DNA from: Branchiostoma lanceolatum
Lineage: Eukaryota > Chordata > Leptocardii > Amphioxiformes > Branchiostomatidae
DNA: 64,000 bases
Assembly (NCBI RefSeq): GCF_035083965.1
Contig: NC_089726.1
Coordinates: 20,878,559 to 20,942,558 of the forward strand
Direction of reading: 5' to 3'
Made by a program: the position numbers and the translations under genes
Part shown: one piece after another, positions 47,901-58,700 of the stretch
How positions within the stretch are numbered: the stretch's first letter is position 1
How the letters are laid out: each line of letters opens with the position of its first letter
The notes under the pieces: generated by a model
The model's input: only the letters and a program-made list of their open reading frames with translations
The model's database searches: none
What the model was told of the DNA's origin: nothing

Positions 47901-48936
47901 CCCGGATTTGAATCCAGTACCTCTGGGTTCTGGGCCAAACACCCTGCCACTGCGCCAACGCGATGCCACGGTGTGCTTAGGCATGTAGGGCAGCAACAAA
48001 AGTCTTCCACTTCCACTTCCATCTGTCTTAGGCACAACTGTGGGAGGTGTGTGGCTTAGGCTCTACATCTCTTTCTCCCCAGTTCTTTGCTGTATGTTTG
48101 TTCTTTGGCCAGCCTTGTTACTGCCTTGAAGGAGGTTCACCTTCTATGGCGGTATTGTTGTTGCTTTTGTCTGTGTGTTCTCAGCTATAACCATGGGCGA
48201 TACCCCTCAGCATTGTTATTGACCAAGGGGTCGAGTCACCCGATAATGGGACCCCGTTGTGTACTGGAAATGCCCTCGCCAGCTCTGGACTTTACTTCCC
48301 GATGGGTTCCGAGCGAATGTTTGCTCACCCACTCGGCTTGATGGCTTCGCTCGGAACTAGCACCCGCTTGGGTGACACCTGTGTACTTCATTTTTGTGTC
48401 ACGCTTGGAACTTTGGCACCAACCCAGGAAGTTCAGCACGGGTGATTCAACAACTGATACAATTCCTTGGCCTACTGCCTATGCTATAACTCAAGATCGC
48501 CTTGATGTATTTTTATGTACTTTGACATGTCATCTGCTAGTAAGGAAGATATGACGCACATTGACTTTGGGCACCGTAGCAGTGCATGAAAATGTATATA
48601 ATATTACAGAATGACACCTCCATCTTGAAGTTGCTGGGGCAATTGCTAACTACTACATGTTATAATTCCATGCAGAGGTTAAAGTGTCAGGTTTTCTCCA
48701 TTTCCATATCTTTCTCATGAGGATGGTCTCCAAGCATTTATCATTTGAAAAAAGCTCAGTGTTAAACTTTAAGTCATTGTAACATTTCTGAAACTGCATG
48801 GAATATTTGAAGGAAATCAAAAAGGGGACAATCATATATGAACCCACCTTAAAGGCCCCTGCCCTAGTAGGCCTGCAGAACTCTGCTGTGGTGAGTCCGG
48901 GCCACTGATGTCGGACTCTTCACTATCAGATATCAT
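37944..48936 (-). CDS. POLR1G: POLR1G-like subunit of RNA polymerase I (RPA34/CD3EAP family), complete coding region
   Basis: Eleven coding exons join in phase (transcript order): 48848-48936, 47366-47495, 47095-47160, 46850-46900, 46621-46675, 45320-45454, 43288-43383, 39750-39845, 39061-39159, 38615-38685 and 37944-38024, 969 nt, giving 322 residues plus TAA. Known for the family: POLR1G is a nucleolar RNA polymerase I subunit that pairs with POLR1E and is needed for rRNA synthesis; human POLR1G is about 510 residues with a lysine-rich tail. Visible here: ELWVIRAPKD at about 64-73, CLTGQRLKLHKG, a proline-rich linker, LRPRFKPFG at 166-174, then repeated basic/acidic modules and a final run of nine lysines before EENED. 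The tail is shorter than in mammals. A 5' UTR exon ends with donor GTAAGT at 53562-53557, and the acceptor lies at 48981. The basic tail suggests nuclear/nucleolar location. Confidence 0.88.
38740..38935. repeat. (CA)n microsatellite with interruptions
   Basis: CA runs with CACG and AAAAAC interruptions lie in a POLR1G intron. The cysteine/valine and threonine/histidine frames over it are by-products. A smaller (CA)n is at 38418-38434. Confidence 0.95.
39308..39725 (+). mobile_element. Full-length tRNA-derived SINE, family 1
   Basis: It starts GGCGTCGCGGTGGTGTACGC with A-box character, has GGGTTCGAATTCAGGGTTCC as B box, a body of about 300 bp, and ends in an (AAAC)n tail at 39695-39720. It lies about 30 bp from the exon at 39750-39845 of POLR1G. 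Confidence 0.8.
40317..43270. mobile_element. 2.9-kb inverted-repeat element with seven copies of a 17-mer
   Basis: GGCTATTTCACAATCAGGTG at 40337 is mirrored by CACCTGATTGTGAAATAGCC ending at 43258, with weaker pairing outside. GTAGCGTCCGTACCCCC occurs at 40930, 41087, 41105, 42297, 42687 and 43060, and one copy with A for G at 41127, all in one orientation. No long reading frame is present. It fills most of one POLR1G intron. I infer a non-autonomous DNA transposon; the superfamily is unknown and no clear target duplication was found. Confidence 0.6.
43487..43830. mobile_element. Copy of the 364-bp MITE of 26271-26634
   Basis: It shares GATGTGAGAACTCACTGAAA, GCTCACGAAACTAAGG, TTTTAAAATGCTC and the right end CCCTAATATTGCTTTGGTTG. 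The TTAA duplications are mutated (CTAA on the left). Confidence 0.75.
43889..45251. mobile_element. 1.36-kb piggyBac-like non-autonomous element
   Basis: TTAA at 43889-43892 and 45248-45251 flank ends CCCTCAAACCACC and GGTGGTTTGAGGG. The palindromic motif GGGGTCAAAACTGACCCC or its inverse GGGGTCAGTTTTGACCCC occurs near 43936, 45036 and 45213, just inside both ends. CAAGATGGCGG phrases recur inside. It lies in a POLR1G intron with its right end about 70 bp from an exon. Confidence 0.8.
45483..45845 (-). mobile_element. Full-length tRNA-derived SINE, family 1
   Basis: It runs from the (GTTT)-type tail at 45483 to the tRNA-like end at 45845. It shares GTAACACACCAGGTTTGTAC with 39308-39725 and 47560-47975. 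It lies directly beside the POLR1G exon at 45320-45454. Confidence 0.75.
45875..46170 (+). mobile_element. Second type of tRNA-derived SINE
   Basis: ATGCGTAGTGGGTAGAGCGT fits an A box and GAGGTCAATTTCCAGCC lies in B-box position. The body ends before 46170. It is unlike the family 1 copies. Confidence 0.5.
47560..47975 (-). mobile_element. Full-length tRNA-derived SINE, family 1
   Basis: It runs from the (GTTT)n tail near 47575 to the tRNA-like GGCATCGCGTTGGCGCAGTG (minus strand). It lies in a POLR1G intron. Confidence 0.8.
48037..48846. other. Intron sequence with nothing recognised
   Basis: This is the rest of the first intron inside the POLR1G coding region. A short mirror pair (GAAAATGTATATAATATT and similar AT-rich stretches) is too weak to call. 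No exon or repeat was identified. Confidence 0.4.
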
Positions 48937-49110
48937 TTCTGACAGGTTCAATTTTCAGCAATCATTAGCAAACGGACTGTCTGAAAGAAGAGCAAAGAGA
49001 CATCGAGATCAAGTGATGATAAAACACTCAATATTACATCTTTGAAGTAACAACTAAAAGCAACTTATTTTTATGTGATTTTATGTACAATATAGTTACT
49101 GACAAGTAAG

Positions 49111-50084
49111 TACTCTCACCTCTCAAATAAACATACCTGTACGTTTATTTTTTTCGCCTCAAAATCCGCCCGTTACTTTCTTATTTTAGACAGTTCGTTT
49201 ATTATTTTTTGGAAAAATGGAGGCTTTGCTAACCAGAAATCCCTCTAAAATCTTAAGCTAAGATTTTTTTCCCGTTTTCCCCGATATTTTTGATCGTAAT
49301 TCGCTATTTTTCGGCCTAGCGGCGTTGATTTTCCCACCGCTTTGACCGAGGTCGGGCCTTGTGAAAATAAATATAACCTACCTGTTTATTATCTTATTTC
49401 CCTTGGACAGTTGTATGGACACAGTTTACCTTGACTGTCAATCTTAAAATTTTCCGGGGGGTACTTATATTTCAGGGGGTACTTATATTAGATTTTGAAG
49501 ATTTGTCCGGGGGGGCCCTTGCCAAACTGTTGTCTAATGTAGCATTAATGCCAGAAATACTTATGCAGCACTAATGCTTGGTTAGTGCACACTGCCATGG
49601 TAATTTCATGGTAATTATGGCTGTCCAAATACCAGTCCCTCAATGTCCTAGCAGCCATGCCTTGGACCAAGGCTTGAACCAATTAGTTGGCATGTTTCCA
49701 GCATTAGTGCTTTCTGCCACGGCCTTTAGTCATGCTTGACCTATACATTAGCACCCTGCAACAGCTGGGGTTTTTAACAAGGGTGGACTGTAGTTAGGGG
49801 GCAGAGGGTTAATTTGGTGTGACCACCCCTACTGGCACCAGCCAGGGGAAAGGGTTTCCACTTCCTCTTCAGTCCAAGAAGACTGGGTGATAAATGATGA
49901 TTAATGGACAGGGGTGTATGCTGGCATTAATGCTCTGTTCCAAAGGGAGCAGAGGGAATCCAGCATTAATGCCCAATGTGCTCCGCTAAGGAGCGCGTAG
50001 TGCGGCATTAATGCTACATTAGACAACAGTTTGGCAAGGGGTACTTCTATTCTAGGGGGTACTTCTATTTGAGAGGTGAGAGTA
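49111..50084. mobile_element. Element A with TACTCTCACCTCTCAAATA ends
   Basis: TACTCTCACCTCTCAAATA at 49111 is mirrored by TATTTGAGAGGTGAGAGTA ending at 50084. It carries subterminal GGGGGTACTTATA and GGGGGTACTTCTA repeats. Its left arm (ATTCGCTATTTTTCGGCCTA and onward) is the mirror of the right arm of element B. It lies in the 5' UTR intron of POLR1G. AGTTACTGAC is found on both flanks. Confidence 0.8.
49518..50038. mobile_element. Foldback MITE nested in element A
   Basis: CTTGCCAAACTGTTGTCTAA and TGTAGCATTAATGCC are mirrored by GGCATTAATGCTACATTA and GACAACAGTTTGGCAAG. The terminal inverted repeat is at least 35 bp and the element is 521 bp. Confidence 0.85.
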
Positions 50085-50163
50085 AGTAAGTATAGTTACT
50101 GACAATGGCAATGTAGGCATTTTTGATAAAGTCTAATATAATAAGCGCTTTAGCACATTCGAG

Positions 50164-50294
50164 TACTCTCCAAGCAGAGGAGGGGTTCCGGCTGGTTTTT
50201 GAGGCGTTTTTGTTAGGCTTTCTACTTTGTCATTTTTTGTGTGTGTAGAAAGCCTAAATAAAACAGCCAGAACCCCTCCTCTGCTTGGAGAGTA
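50164..50294. mobile_element. Hairpin element with TACTCTCCAAGCAGA ends (copy 2)
   Basis: TACTCTCCAAGCAGAGGAGG and the mirrored CCTCCTCTGCTTGGAGAGTA form arms of about 55 bp (also GGCTTTCTAC against GTAGAAAGCC). The ends match 31093-31232 while the interior differs. It sits between elements A and B. Confidence 0.9.
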
Positions 50295-51084
50295 CATCTG
50301 AGTATATGCATGTGCAGTGTCAAAGGTGAAGGCTCCTGAGTTGTAAACAAAACCTGCCTGGGCATTGTTATTATATGCAAATTGAGACAATGGTCAAAGC
50401 GAGAACTGTTAACAAGCCAGACAGTAAGCTTTGACACTGCACATGCGAACTCGAATGGGCGAAATGCTTATTTGTAGTTAATGCACAATTTGCATTAAAA
50501 CAAAAAAGTTGTCGGCACATGTGTATAATAACAACAAGCAATGCATTTTCGATAGAATTGAAGAATATTTGGGTAAAAGCAAGTTACTGAACTGTTACGA
50601 AATATAGTTAATTATAGATCAAAAGTGAGTTTTGTCATCCAAATTTAAAACTTTTAATAAAGAAAAACAACAAAAGACAGATACCTTGTCTTATTTAAAC
50701 GCTGCGAGCAGCTCCCTTACCAATATACGACCGCCTTCAAGTCAAGACAACACAAAAAGTTGTCAACCGAATGTACGTCGACGGCACGTCAAACCTTGGC
50801 CATTCGCAAAATTAATAGTAAGAATATATTTTTCATACACAGGTACATGCATGCAGACTGATAAGAGTTTGATTGATCGAGTATAATAAACAGAAAGTGA
50901 ACTTCTTTTGTGACAAATTCATTCTTACACTGACACACACGCTTTTCTATTCAATTATCTGATAAAGAAACAAACCCCAAGTTCTAAGTAGTTCTACCAA
51001 CAAGGTCTTATGTATAAAATCTCCTTGGTTCTATCTGGTGCTGGTACCTAAACCCCGGACCTGATCCGGACTGGACCTAACGTT

Positions 51085-52706
51085 TACTCTCACCTCTCAA
51101 ATAGAAGTACCCCCTGGAATAGAAGTACCCCCCGGACAAATTTTCAAAATGTAATATAAGTACCCCCTGGAATAAAAGTACCCCCCGGAAAATTTCAAAA
51201 ATCGACAGTCGAGGCTAGGTAAACTGTGTCCATACATGTACAACTGTCACTGTCAGAGGGAAATAAGATAATAAGCAGGTAGGTAACTTATATTTAGTCA
51301 ATTATGCCATACCTATTAAGTATATAGATATAATAATTTGAACAGAATAACTGTCCATAGCTTGTTCAAATCATGATCTTCCTCGCCTCTTCGTAAAATA
51401 TAATTGAAAAATTGGGCATAGGTTCCCCGCTATGACCCCTAACCGGGGGCCACGGTGCTTTCAAATTCAACAAGTGAAAATGTACATGATACATGCTTTT
51501 TCTACTTGGAACTTGAAGCAAGCGATCAAAGAAAATTGTTATATCATTTTATTATGACTGACAATCAGTGACATATGACAAAAATCATCAGAGTACTTTT
51601 AAAAGTTAAATGTACCTGATCATATTTTCTAAAGACATCAACCAAAAAAAAAACACAAATATGAACACAGTCCTTCCACAGAAAAAATATGTCTATAAAC
51701 TTTTGCTCCATAGCGTCGAAAACAAAGTGAGACGCTCGGATTTCGAGTTCCCGCGGTAAATCCCACAATATTGAACAGAGATCGACTGTAAAAGTAGCTC
51801 AATGTCACAGACCGCACATACTAAGAAGTTACCCATTACGTGTTGACACTAGAAACCCGCGATGAACCGCCAAAATTGGGAAAATCTTACGATTATTTAA
51901 AAAAATGAACCCTCTGAAAATAAATATGGCGCTGTGTGTCTATCGTTGCCCAAAAAATATAATATTTCCATGCGTTTACGGTATCATTTTAAAGATCGGT
52001 ATCCGCACTACGCAATATGCTGCTAGTTTTACTGTCGCCATGCCTGAGAGTGGCGGCCATGTTTCGCGATTTCGCGCTGTTGTTTACCGAATCATATCGG
52101 ACATATTTCTGCCGTTTTAGAGATTTTGTGGCCTCAAAACACATATCACAAGGGAAGTTAAGTTATGATTGTTGTTTTAACGTGTTACATGTCTTCTGCG
52201 AACAAATAATTCTTCCGCCGCGCTGCCGATACTACGGATATAGTGGTCAGGAAATTATTATTCCCCGTGCAGGCGTGCACCCTACTCCACACGTTTTTTA
52301 ATCAGCGTGCTTTGGTTTACGATGTAAACAGAGACTATCAAAGTTATTTATATGAAAATTGTATTTTAAAATGTCAATGTCGCGTCTTATTTTCCGGTTT
52401 ACTTTGTAGCGTCATAGCGATATCGACCGATATGTTACGAGTGCCGCCAGGATACTTTTCACAAGGCCGTCAAAGCGGCGAGAAAATCAACGCCGGTAGG
52501 CCGAAAAATAGCGAATTACGAGCAAAAATACCGGGGAAATATGGGCAGAAAAACCTTAACTTACGATTTTAGAGGGATTCCTGGTTTGCAAAGCCTCAAT
52601 TTTTCAAAAAATAATAAACGTACCGTCTAGAATAAGAAAGTACAGGGTGGAACTATTGGCGAAAAAAAATAAACGTACCGGTACGTTTATTTGAGAGGTG
52701 AGAGTA
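51085..52706. mobile_element. Element B with TACTCTCACCTCTCAAATA ends, inverted relative to A
   Basis: The ends are the same as in element A. The left arm carries TAGAAGTACCCCCTGGAATA repeats and the right arm mirrors the left arm of A (GCCGAAAAATAGCGAATTAC, AATAAACGTACCGGTACG). It is longer than A, 1622 bp, with a unique interior including the poorly supported frames at 51905-52572. It lies in the 5' UTR intron of POLR1G. Confidence 0.75.
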
Positions 52707-52834
52707 GGTTCAAGTCTAAAATAACCGGACTTGAGAAATCTCTTCTTCTTCTTCTTCCTGACCACGTATATCCATCTGCCGACAAACCGGCAATTATTGA
52801 CATGTATCAGGTCAATCCAGGTTGTAAGGTTTTG

Positions 52835-53150
52835 GACCATCGCACACCGGGGCATGCCCCTACTCTTTTTCAAAAGATGTGGTGGGTTCTTTAATGTGCG
52901 CGGGGTGTGGCTCTCCCCAAACACGGGACCTCCATTTAACGTCCTATCCGAGGGACGTCCCCCACTCTAGAAGAGCTAGGTACTCATTTCCACCTGAGTG
53001 AAGTGAGGGAATTTGTGTTAAGTGCCTTTCCCAAGGGTACAAAGTCAGGGTGCATGTTCAGACATGTATGGGGCAGCTGGGATTCAAACTACCGTCCCCT
53101 TGTTTGACAGTCGGGTGTCCTATCCATTATGCCACACGACGCCTCTCGCT
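52835..53150 (-). mobile_element. tRNA-derived SINE, family 1
   Basis: It shares ACACCGGGGCATGCCCCTAC, ACGGGACCTCCATTTAACG and TAAGTGCCTTTCCCAAGGG with the other copies. Its tRNA-like end is replaced by unrelated sequence (CAGCTGGGATTCAAACTACC). Confidence 0.7.
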
Positions 53151-53562
53151 TATATATACTCTCCGTTTTGTTTTAAGCCAACATAGACCTTCCTTATATC
53201 GTGAAATTTGCAATGAAACAAATATGAAAACATTTCTGTTTTTGTGTTTATAACTGAACTTTTGTGCTTTATACTGCTGACTGTAGTATATAATTTCGCA
53301 TACATTAATAGTTTTCAAATAGTTAAATATAAAAACTTATCTTAGCACACATACGCCGGACTTATGACTCCGGACCTGAACCTAAACCTCTGGATCTGAA
53401 TCTGGACCTTAGCCTGAACACGGGTTTAGGTACACAGCACTTGAGTTCTATGTCTACCGCCCCCCTCCCCAAATGCATATTTCAGCAAAACACAGACGTT
53501 TAAACCTCTAGACCAAGAAAAAGTAAATACACAAGTAAGCTAGAAACATATATTATACTTAC

Positions 53563-53700
53563 GTCTGCTACTTCCGATGCAAAAAATATTGATTGTATGA
53601 GTAATTTACTGTAAATTTAGATAGTAACCAAAGTCCATCAAAGTTGCACGTGCGTTTACATTCCACAGCAGCTGGTTTCACTTCCGGGTTACACCGCATC
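53563..53700 (-). other. POLR1G: Probable 5' UTR exon of POLR1G
   Basis: On the minus strand a strong donor GTAAGT sits at 53562-53557. A matching acceptor TTCTTTCAG lies just above 48980, 44 bases upstream of the ATG. The 5' limit is not visible from sequence alone; 53700 is approximate. Confidence 0.55.
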
Positions 53701-53860
53701 TAAGTAGCAAGAAGCAAATTCCTGAACAGGAAAAGATTTAGTCTTATTTGAAGATTTATTGCACAAAAATATAGTTATTTAACTATAAGTTTTTTTCATG
53801 TTTATTGGTTAGTTTTTTAACTTTCATTATTGTTTTAGTTTAAAGAAATCGTCTCTACAT
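53640..53860. promoter_or_regulatory. Probable bidirectional promoter of POLR1G and THNSL1
   Basis: The inferred first exons of the two genes point away from each other here. Visible motifs are GCACGTGC at 53646 (E-box core) and CACTTCCGGG near 53680 (ETS-type site common in housekeeping promoters). No TATA box was seen. This is an inference from gene layout and motifs. Confidence 0.5.
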
Positions 53861-53941
53861 TCTGATGCTGTTAAGGTTTCTAAAGTTCAAAGGTTACCCA
53901 GTCTTTCACGTGGAAGAGGTTTCACAATCACAGCAAACTTC
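53850..53941 (+). other. THNSL1: Probable 5' UTR exon of THNSL1
   Basis: A donor GTGAGT starts at 53942. The next acceptor, GTTTTCACAG ending at 55039, lies 34 bases upstream of the ATG at 55074. The 5' limit is a guess. Confidence 0.45.
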
Positions 53942-55039
53942 GTGAGTAGATAAATGGACTTATATCAGCTTATGTCAATACATGATGAGATGATAAGATG
54001 GGGAAGGGTTGTAAGTAGCAAGAAAATAGCTCAAAGTCTTTAAATAAGTCGTAGATCGCGCGGAGACGTCTTGATAATTTGTTATACCGCCAAAACTGCT
54101 CAGTCAGCAAGTTAAACTTATGGACACGCCCCCTAATATCAATATAGCCCAGGTCTTGAGCAGGTGTCTATAGCTGTCATTTTCTTTCCCTGTTGTGTGT
54201 CTATCTTCCAGATCTTGATATGCGTTTGACTTTCAACCAACTCCAGGGCGTTTCATTTTCCTACATATTAATAACGTCATATACTAGTTTTTCTTTTTAT
54301 AATATACTTGGAAAACAGTCCTGGGTCTAACTGTTAGATATCAAGTTCAAGAACACATGATATGAATGAATGAGAAAAGTACGAAAATCTTCACCATCTT
54401 GCGTAATTTAATATATTTACTTTAACTATATTCGACTGTTTCAAAAGGCTATGAAATACTTGAATTAAGTCTAATTAAGTACAAACTTTAAGGCTGAAGT
54501 CAGTTACTAGTAAAGACTAGAGTTAAGTATTTGTGCTACATATACTTCAGGTTTGCTATGTTAGTTTTGTTAGTTAAGCGATTACGGGGTCTTTTTATGA
54601 ATATGAATTGGTATTGAATTTTGCTTTTTATTTGAGTTGAATGTGTGATAGTTGCGCGCCGATTTGTTAAAAATAGAGCGAATGCTAGCGACCCCCAAAA
54701 AACACCCCTCCCAATGAAATGGTATGGCTACCCTAGGCTCTACCAGCCTCCGCGAGTCGCTGGGAAAATAGTAGAAATTAGCCAAATAGAGTCGATTGTA
54801 TGAAGGGAGTCGGCAAATATTCTCCCATTGCCGGTGTAGTTAGTGAGACTATGGCTACCCTGCGATGTCAAAAAATCAAGATGGCGGCCACCACGCATGC
54901 CAACGGATCCAACAAAGGTTTTGCTACGCAAACCTGTAACTAATTAGGTACAAACTTTTAGGTTGCATTCAGTTGAAAACAAGAGAAAGCATGGGAAACA
55001 GTTGTGTTTTATGTGTGTGTTTCTGTATGGTTTTCACAG
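53942..55039. other. 5' UTR intron of THNSL1, nothing else recognised
   Basis: It is AT-rich. A weak mirror pair (CTACCAGCCTCC at 54740, and related AGCCTGGTAGAGGCT at 31381 elsewhere) suggests a small foldback remnant at 54725-54850. CAAGATGGCGGCCACC occurs at 54877. Confidence 0.4.
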
Positions 55040-55073
55040 AGTTGGGCATTTTTAATTTGCAACAGTACCCATA

Positions 55074-55632
55074 ATGGTGTGGAGGAGACTGTACAGCAGG
55101 CTGAAGTGTTCACAGCAGCTGGTCAGACTGTCATGTCTACAACTCAGGAACAGCAGCAGCTGTGATGGGGCAGCAAGGACCATAGGAAACAGGGTATGCT
55201 TATTATTCAATGCTAAAAAGAAGGTAAAGTCCCATTATAAGCCTTGTAGAGGCAGTAGGGGAAGTAGGTTTTTAATCCCCTGTGCCTTTGGAAGTATTGG
55301 AAGCCTTTTAGTTTTTTTAAACTAAATACCGTGAAGATTATTGGATGGATGGATGGATGGATTATTGGATGGATTGGATCCATCCATCCATCCATCCATC
55401 CGTCCGTCCGTCCGTCCATCCATCCATCCATCCTTCCGTCCATCCATCCATCCATCCATCTACCCATCCTTCCTTCTATCCAACCATCCATCCATCCATC
55501 CATCCATCCATCTACCCATCCTTCCTTCTATCCAACCATCCATCCATCCATCTACCCATCCTTCCTTCTATCCAACCATCCATCCATCCATCCATCCACC
55601 CATGCATCCATCCATCTCATTATCCATCTCTT

Positions 55633-55663
<31 letters not shown>

Positions 55664-55682
55664 CCATCCATCCCGAACGACT

Positions 55683-55717
<35 letters not shown>

Positions 55718-58700
55718 CCTTGTGATTCAGCCCTGTCAATTGTGCGCTCCTCGCAATTCAGCAACTAGCTGCGAAGAGAGAGTATTTGGCATACCCAATA
55801 ATAATAATAAAATTATGATACTATTACATGATTGTATAACCTGACTACAAACTGTGTTTTTGTTTTATATACAGAAGGGTAACAACATCATCCTGATGGG
55901 GAGTCCAGGTGCAGGGAAGACCACAGTGGGGCGGATCCTGGCTGGGATGTTAGACAAACCTGTGATGGACATAGACAACGATCACTTGGAGTCACACTGG
56001 GGCATCCCTGTGGCAGAACAGGTACTTATGACTTACTGTAGTTACAGTAATACTAGTAAGCAGTTGAACCTCAGGCCGAGGACAAAGCATGACCCTTCTT
56101 CATTAGCTAGTAGTGCAATATAACAATGCGACTTCACTATGGCTCGCATATTCAGCCAAGCACACCGGGTCACCCTTACTCTTCTCGATAATTAGTTGTT
56201 GGCCTGATGAGTTCCTTTACGTGTAGAGGTTTGGCCCTTGAGGCTTATGCCTTGCTAGGGAAGATGTAATAATGATTGAAATGCGTTGATGAAGGTTAGA
56301 CATCCAGGTAATAAGATACGCCAAAAATAATTACTCAAGCAACTGGATAAGATTTTGAAACAGTCAAACTGTTTCAAAATCTTATCCAGTTGCTTGAGTA
56401 ATTATTTTTGGCGTAATGATTGAAATGGTTGCTGTGTTTTTGACTGCATATTTAAGCTTATGATGTCATGTCAGTGTCAGAAAAAACAATTATAGTAAGA
56501 ACAAACAGTTACATGAAAATTGAAGGTCATCTTTGGAAGTCATTGACTGCTGCAGTCTTTCCCATGTATCCTTTTCTGCTAAGCAGAGAAAGCAGCATGT
56601 ACCTGTTAATGTCATCGTTTTGTTTGAAAATCACTCTTTTTAGTGTACAATAGGGCCAAGCGGGTCACCTTCTCTGGCCGACTACAATATCTCTTCCGCC
56701 AAAATCATTCACAGTAGTTTTGCCCATTCAACCCTGTTAACTACTAGTAAAGGTTTTTATTGAGACATCATTTTCTTCTCCTTCCTCCAGCTGTCCAGAC
56801 TCGGCCCTGAAGGTTTCTTACAAGCGGAGGGAGAGGCTGTGATGAACTTCACATCAGACAACTGTGTCATTTCTCTGTCTGGGTCCAACCCCATGCACCA
56901 CAGAGCCATGGAACACATCAGTACACTGGGTAGGTATTACCTGAACTAACCCTAATTATAACTGTCACACTAACACTAACATCATGGCAGACAATTGTGT
57001 CATTTCACTGTCTGGTTCCAACCCCATGCACCACAGAGCCATGGAACACATCAGTACGCTGGGTAGGTATTACATTGTACCTCCAATATTCCTTGGAAAT
57101 AACTCACTAACTCAACACTAACATCGCAACAGACAACTGTGTCATTTTTCCGTCTGGGTCCAACCCCATGCACCACAGAGCCATGGAACAATACCTCCAA
57201 TAACTCTTAGAAATAACTAAAACAGACACTTAATCTCAAACACTAACGTCACATCAGACAATTGTTTCATTTCTCTGTCTAGGTCCAACCCCATGCACCA
57301 CAGAGCCATGGAAGACATCAGTACAAATTGTTTCATTTCTCTATCGGGGTCCACTACCCCATGCACCACAGAGCCATGGAACACATCAGTACTACTGTAA
57401 TAATATTCAGTTTATCTTCACGGTAGCAAAATTTCACGGTGTAAGGAAAATTGACATTTTCACTGAACTTCACGGAGCAGATGTGTGAAGGAATCATGAA
57501 TAATCACAACTGTACAGGTTTTTCATGGTGATGATAAGTTCATGGTACAGAGGTGACCGTGAAAACAGTGAACATAAAGTTACAGTGAAAGAAACAAGAA
57601 TTACAGTATTCTTGGATTGTACTACCTTTATGATAGCTTTCACACGAACACAAACACCGAAACTACAGCCCTGAAAGTTTATTTCAAACTCCAGGTCGAG
57701 ATGGACTGCAAGAAAGTAAATCACAATTTAAAGATGACAGGCGGGGTTAGAAATGGAGGAAGCTTTTTAATAGTTACATGCACTGCTTTGATGAAAGTCT
57801 TTGCCCTGCAAATGCTGTCTTGTACTTTATTAACAAAAGTCCCCTTAGACCACACAATTTAATTTCTTGGTTAACAGATTTTTATTTTCCCCAAAAAAAT
57901 TTTTGCAAAAAAAAAATCATGAAAACTTCTGTTTTATAATATATACTTTGGCCCTTTCATATTATAAGGATAATCTACATCTGACATTCTGTTTTGTTCT
58001 TGATTCCAGGCACAGTTGTGTTCCTTGACGTCCCCAGTGCTGACATCCTGCACAGACTGGAGATGATGAAAGTGAACCGCATCGTGGGACAGGGCGCCGG
58101 TATGGACATGGCCGACATACTCAGGTACATGTACAAGTTGTACTTATCACAAATGTTTAGAAGAACATTGCCTACAAGAAAGTAATCTAGGTAGCATATT
58201 GATAGTAGTAAGAGATTTGACAGAGGGCTCAGCAAATATCATATTAGATAAAACAAATATTTTTAAAGTTTTGTGTGTTTTGTCTTTTTAGTCGTACTTG
58301 TACATTTTGCATGATATTCCCATTAGAACATCGAGGGTAACACAAATCTAATTTAGGTTGCAGCAAGGTTCCTAACGTGCCACAGTCCAGTAAGACACTC
58401 GCATTACCCCCACACAAAAAATTGACAATGGCATGTCGAAAAAAATTAAGGATTTTATGACAAATACAAGGAATACAACTAGAAATAATGTGTGAAAATC
58501 TGAGACAATATGAATGAAATGATAATGAAATGGAAGAGAAAGACAAGCTAGATTCTTTCTGCTACCTTAAGAAAACTTAATTGAAACTGAAACAAACTTG
58601 GTGGAAAACAACCTGACTGACCATATAGACATCAAACTATTGAAAAATGAACTATGTATAATTATGTAAATTCGCCTCTGGGAAGAACAACAGTGATGAT

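Noticed and set aside
51905..52572. Overlapping frames of 71-109 codons inside element B
   Set aside because: No domain, different frames overlap, ends are in the element's inverted-repeat arm.
55331..55844. Frames of HPSI repeats up to 167 codons
   Set aside because: By-products of (ATCC)n in THNSL1 intron 1.
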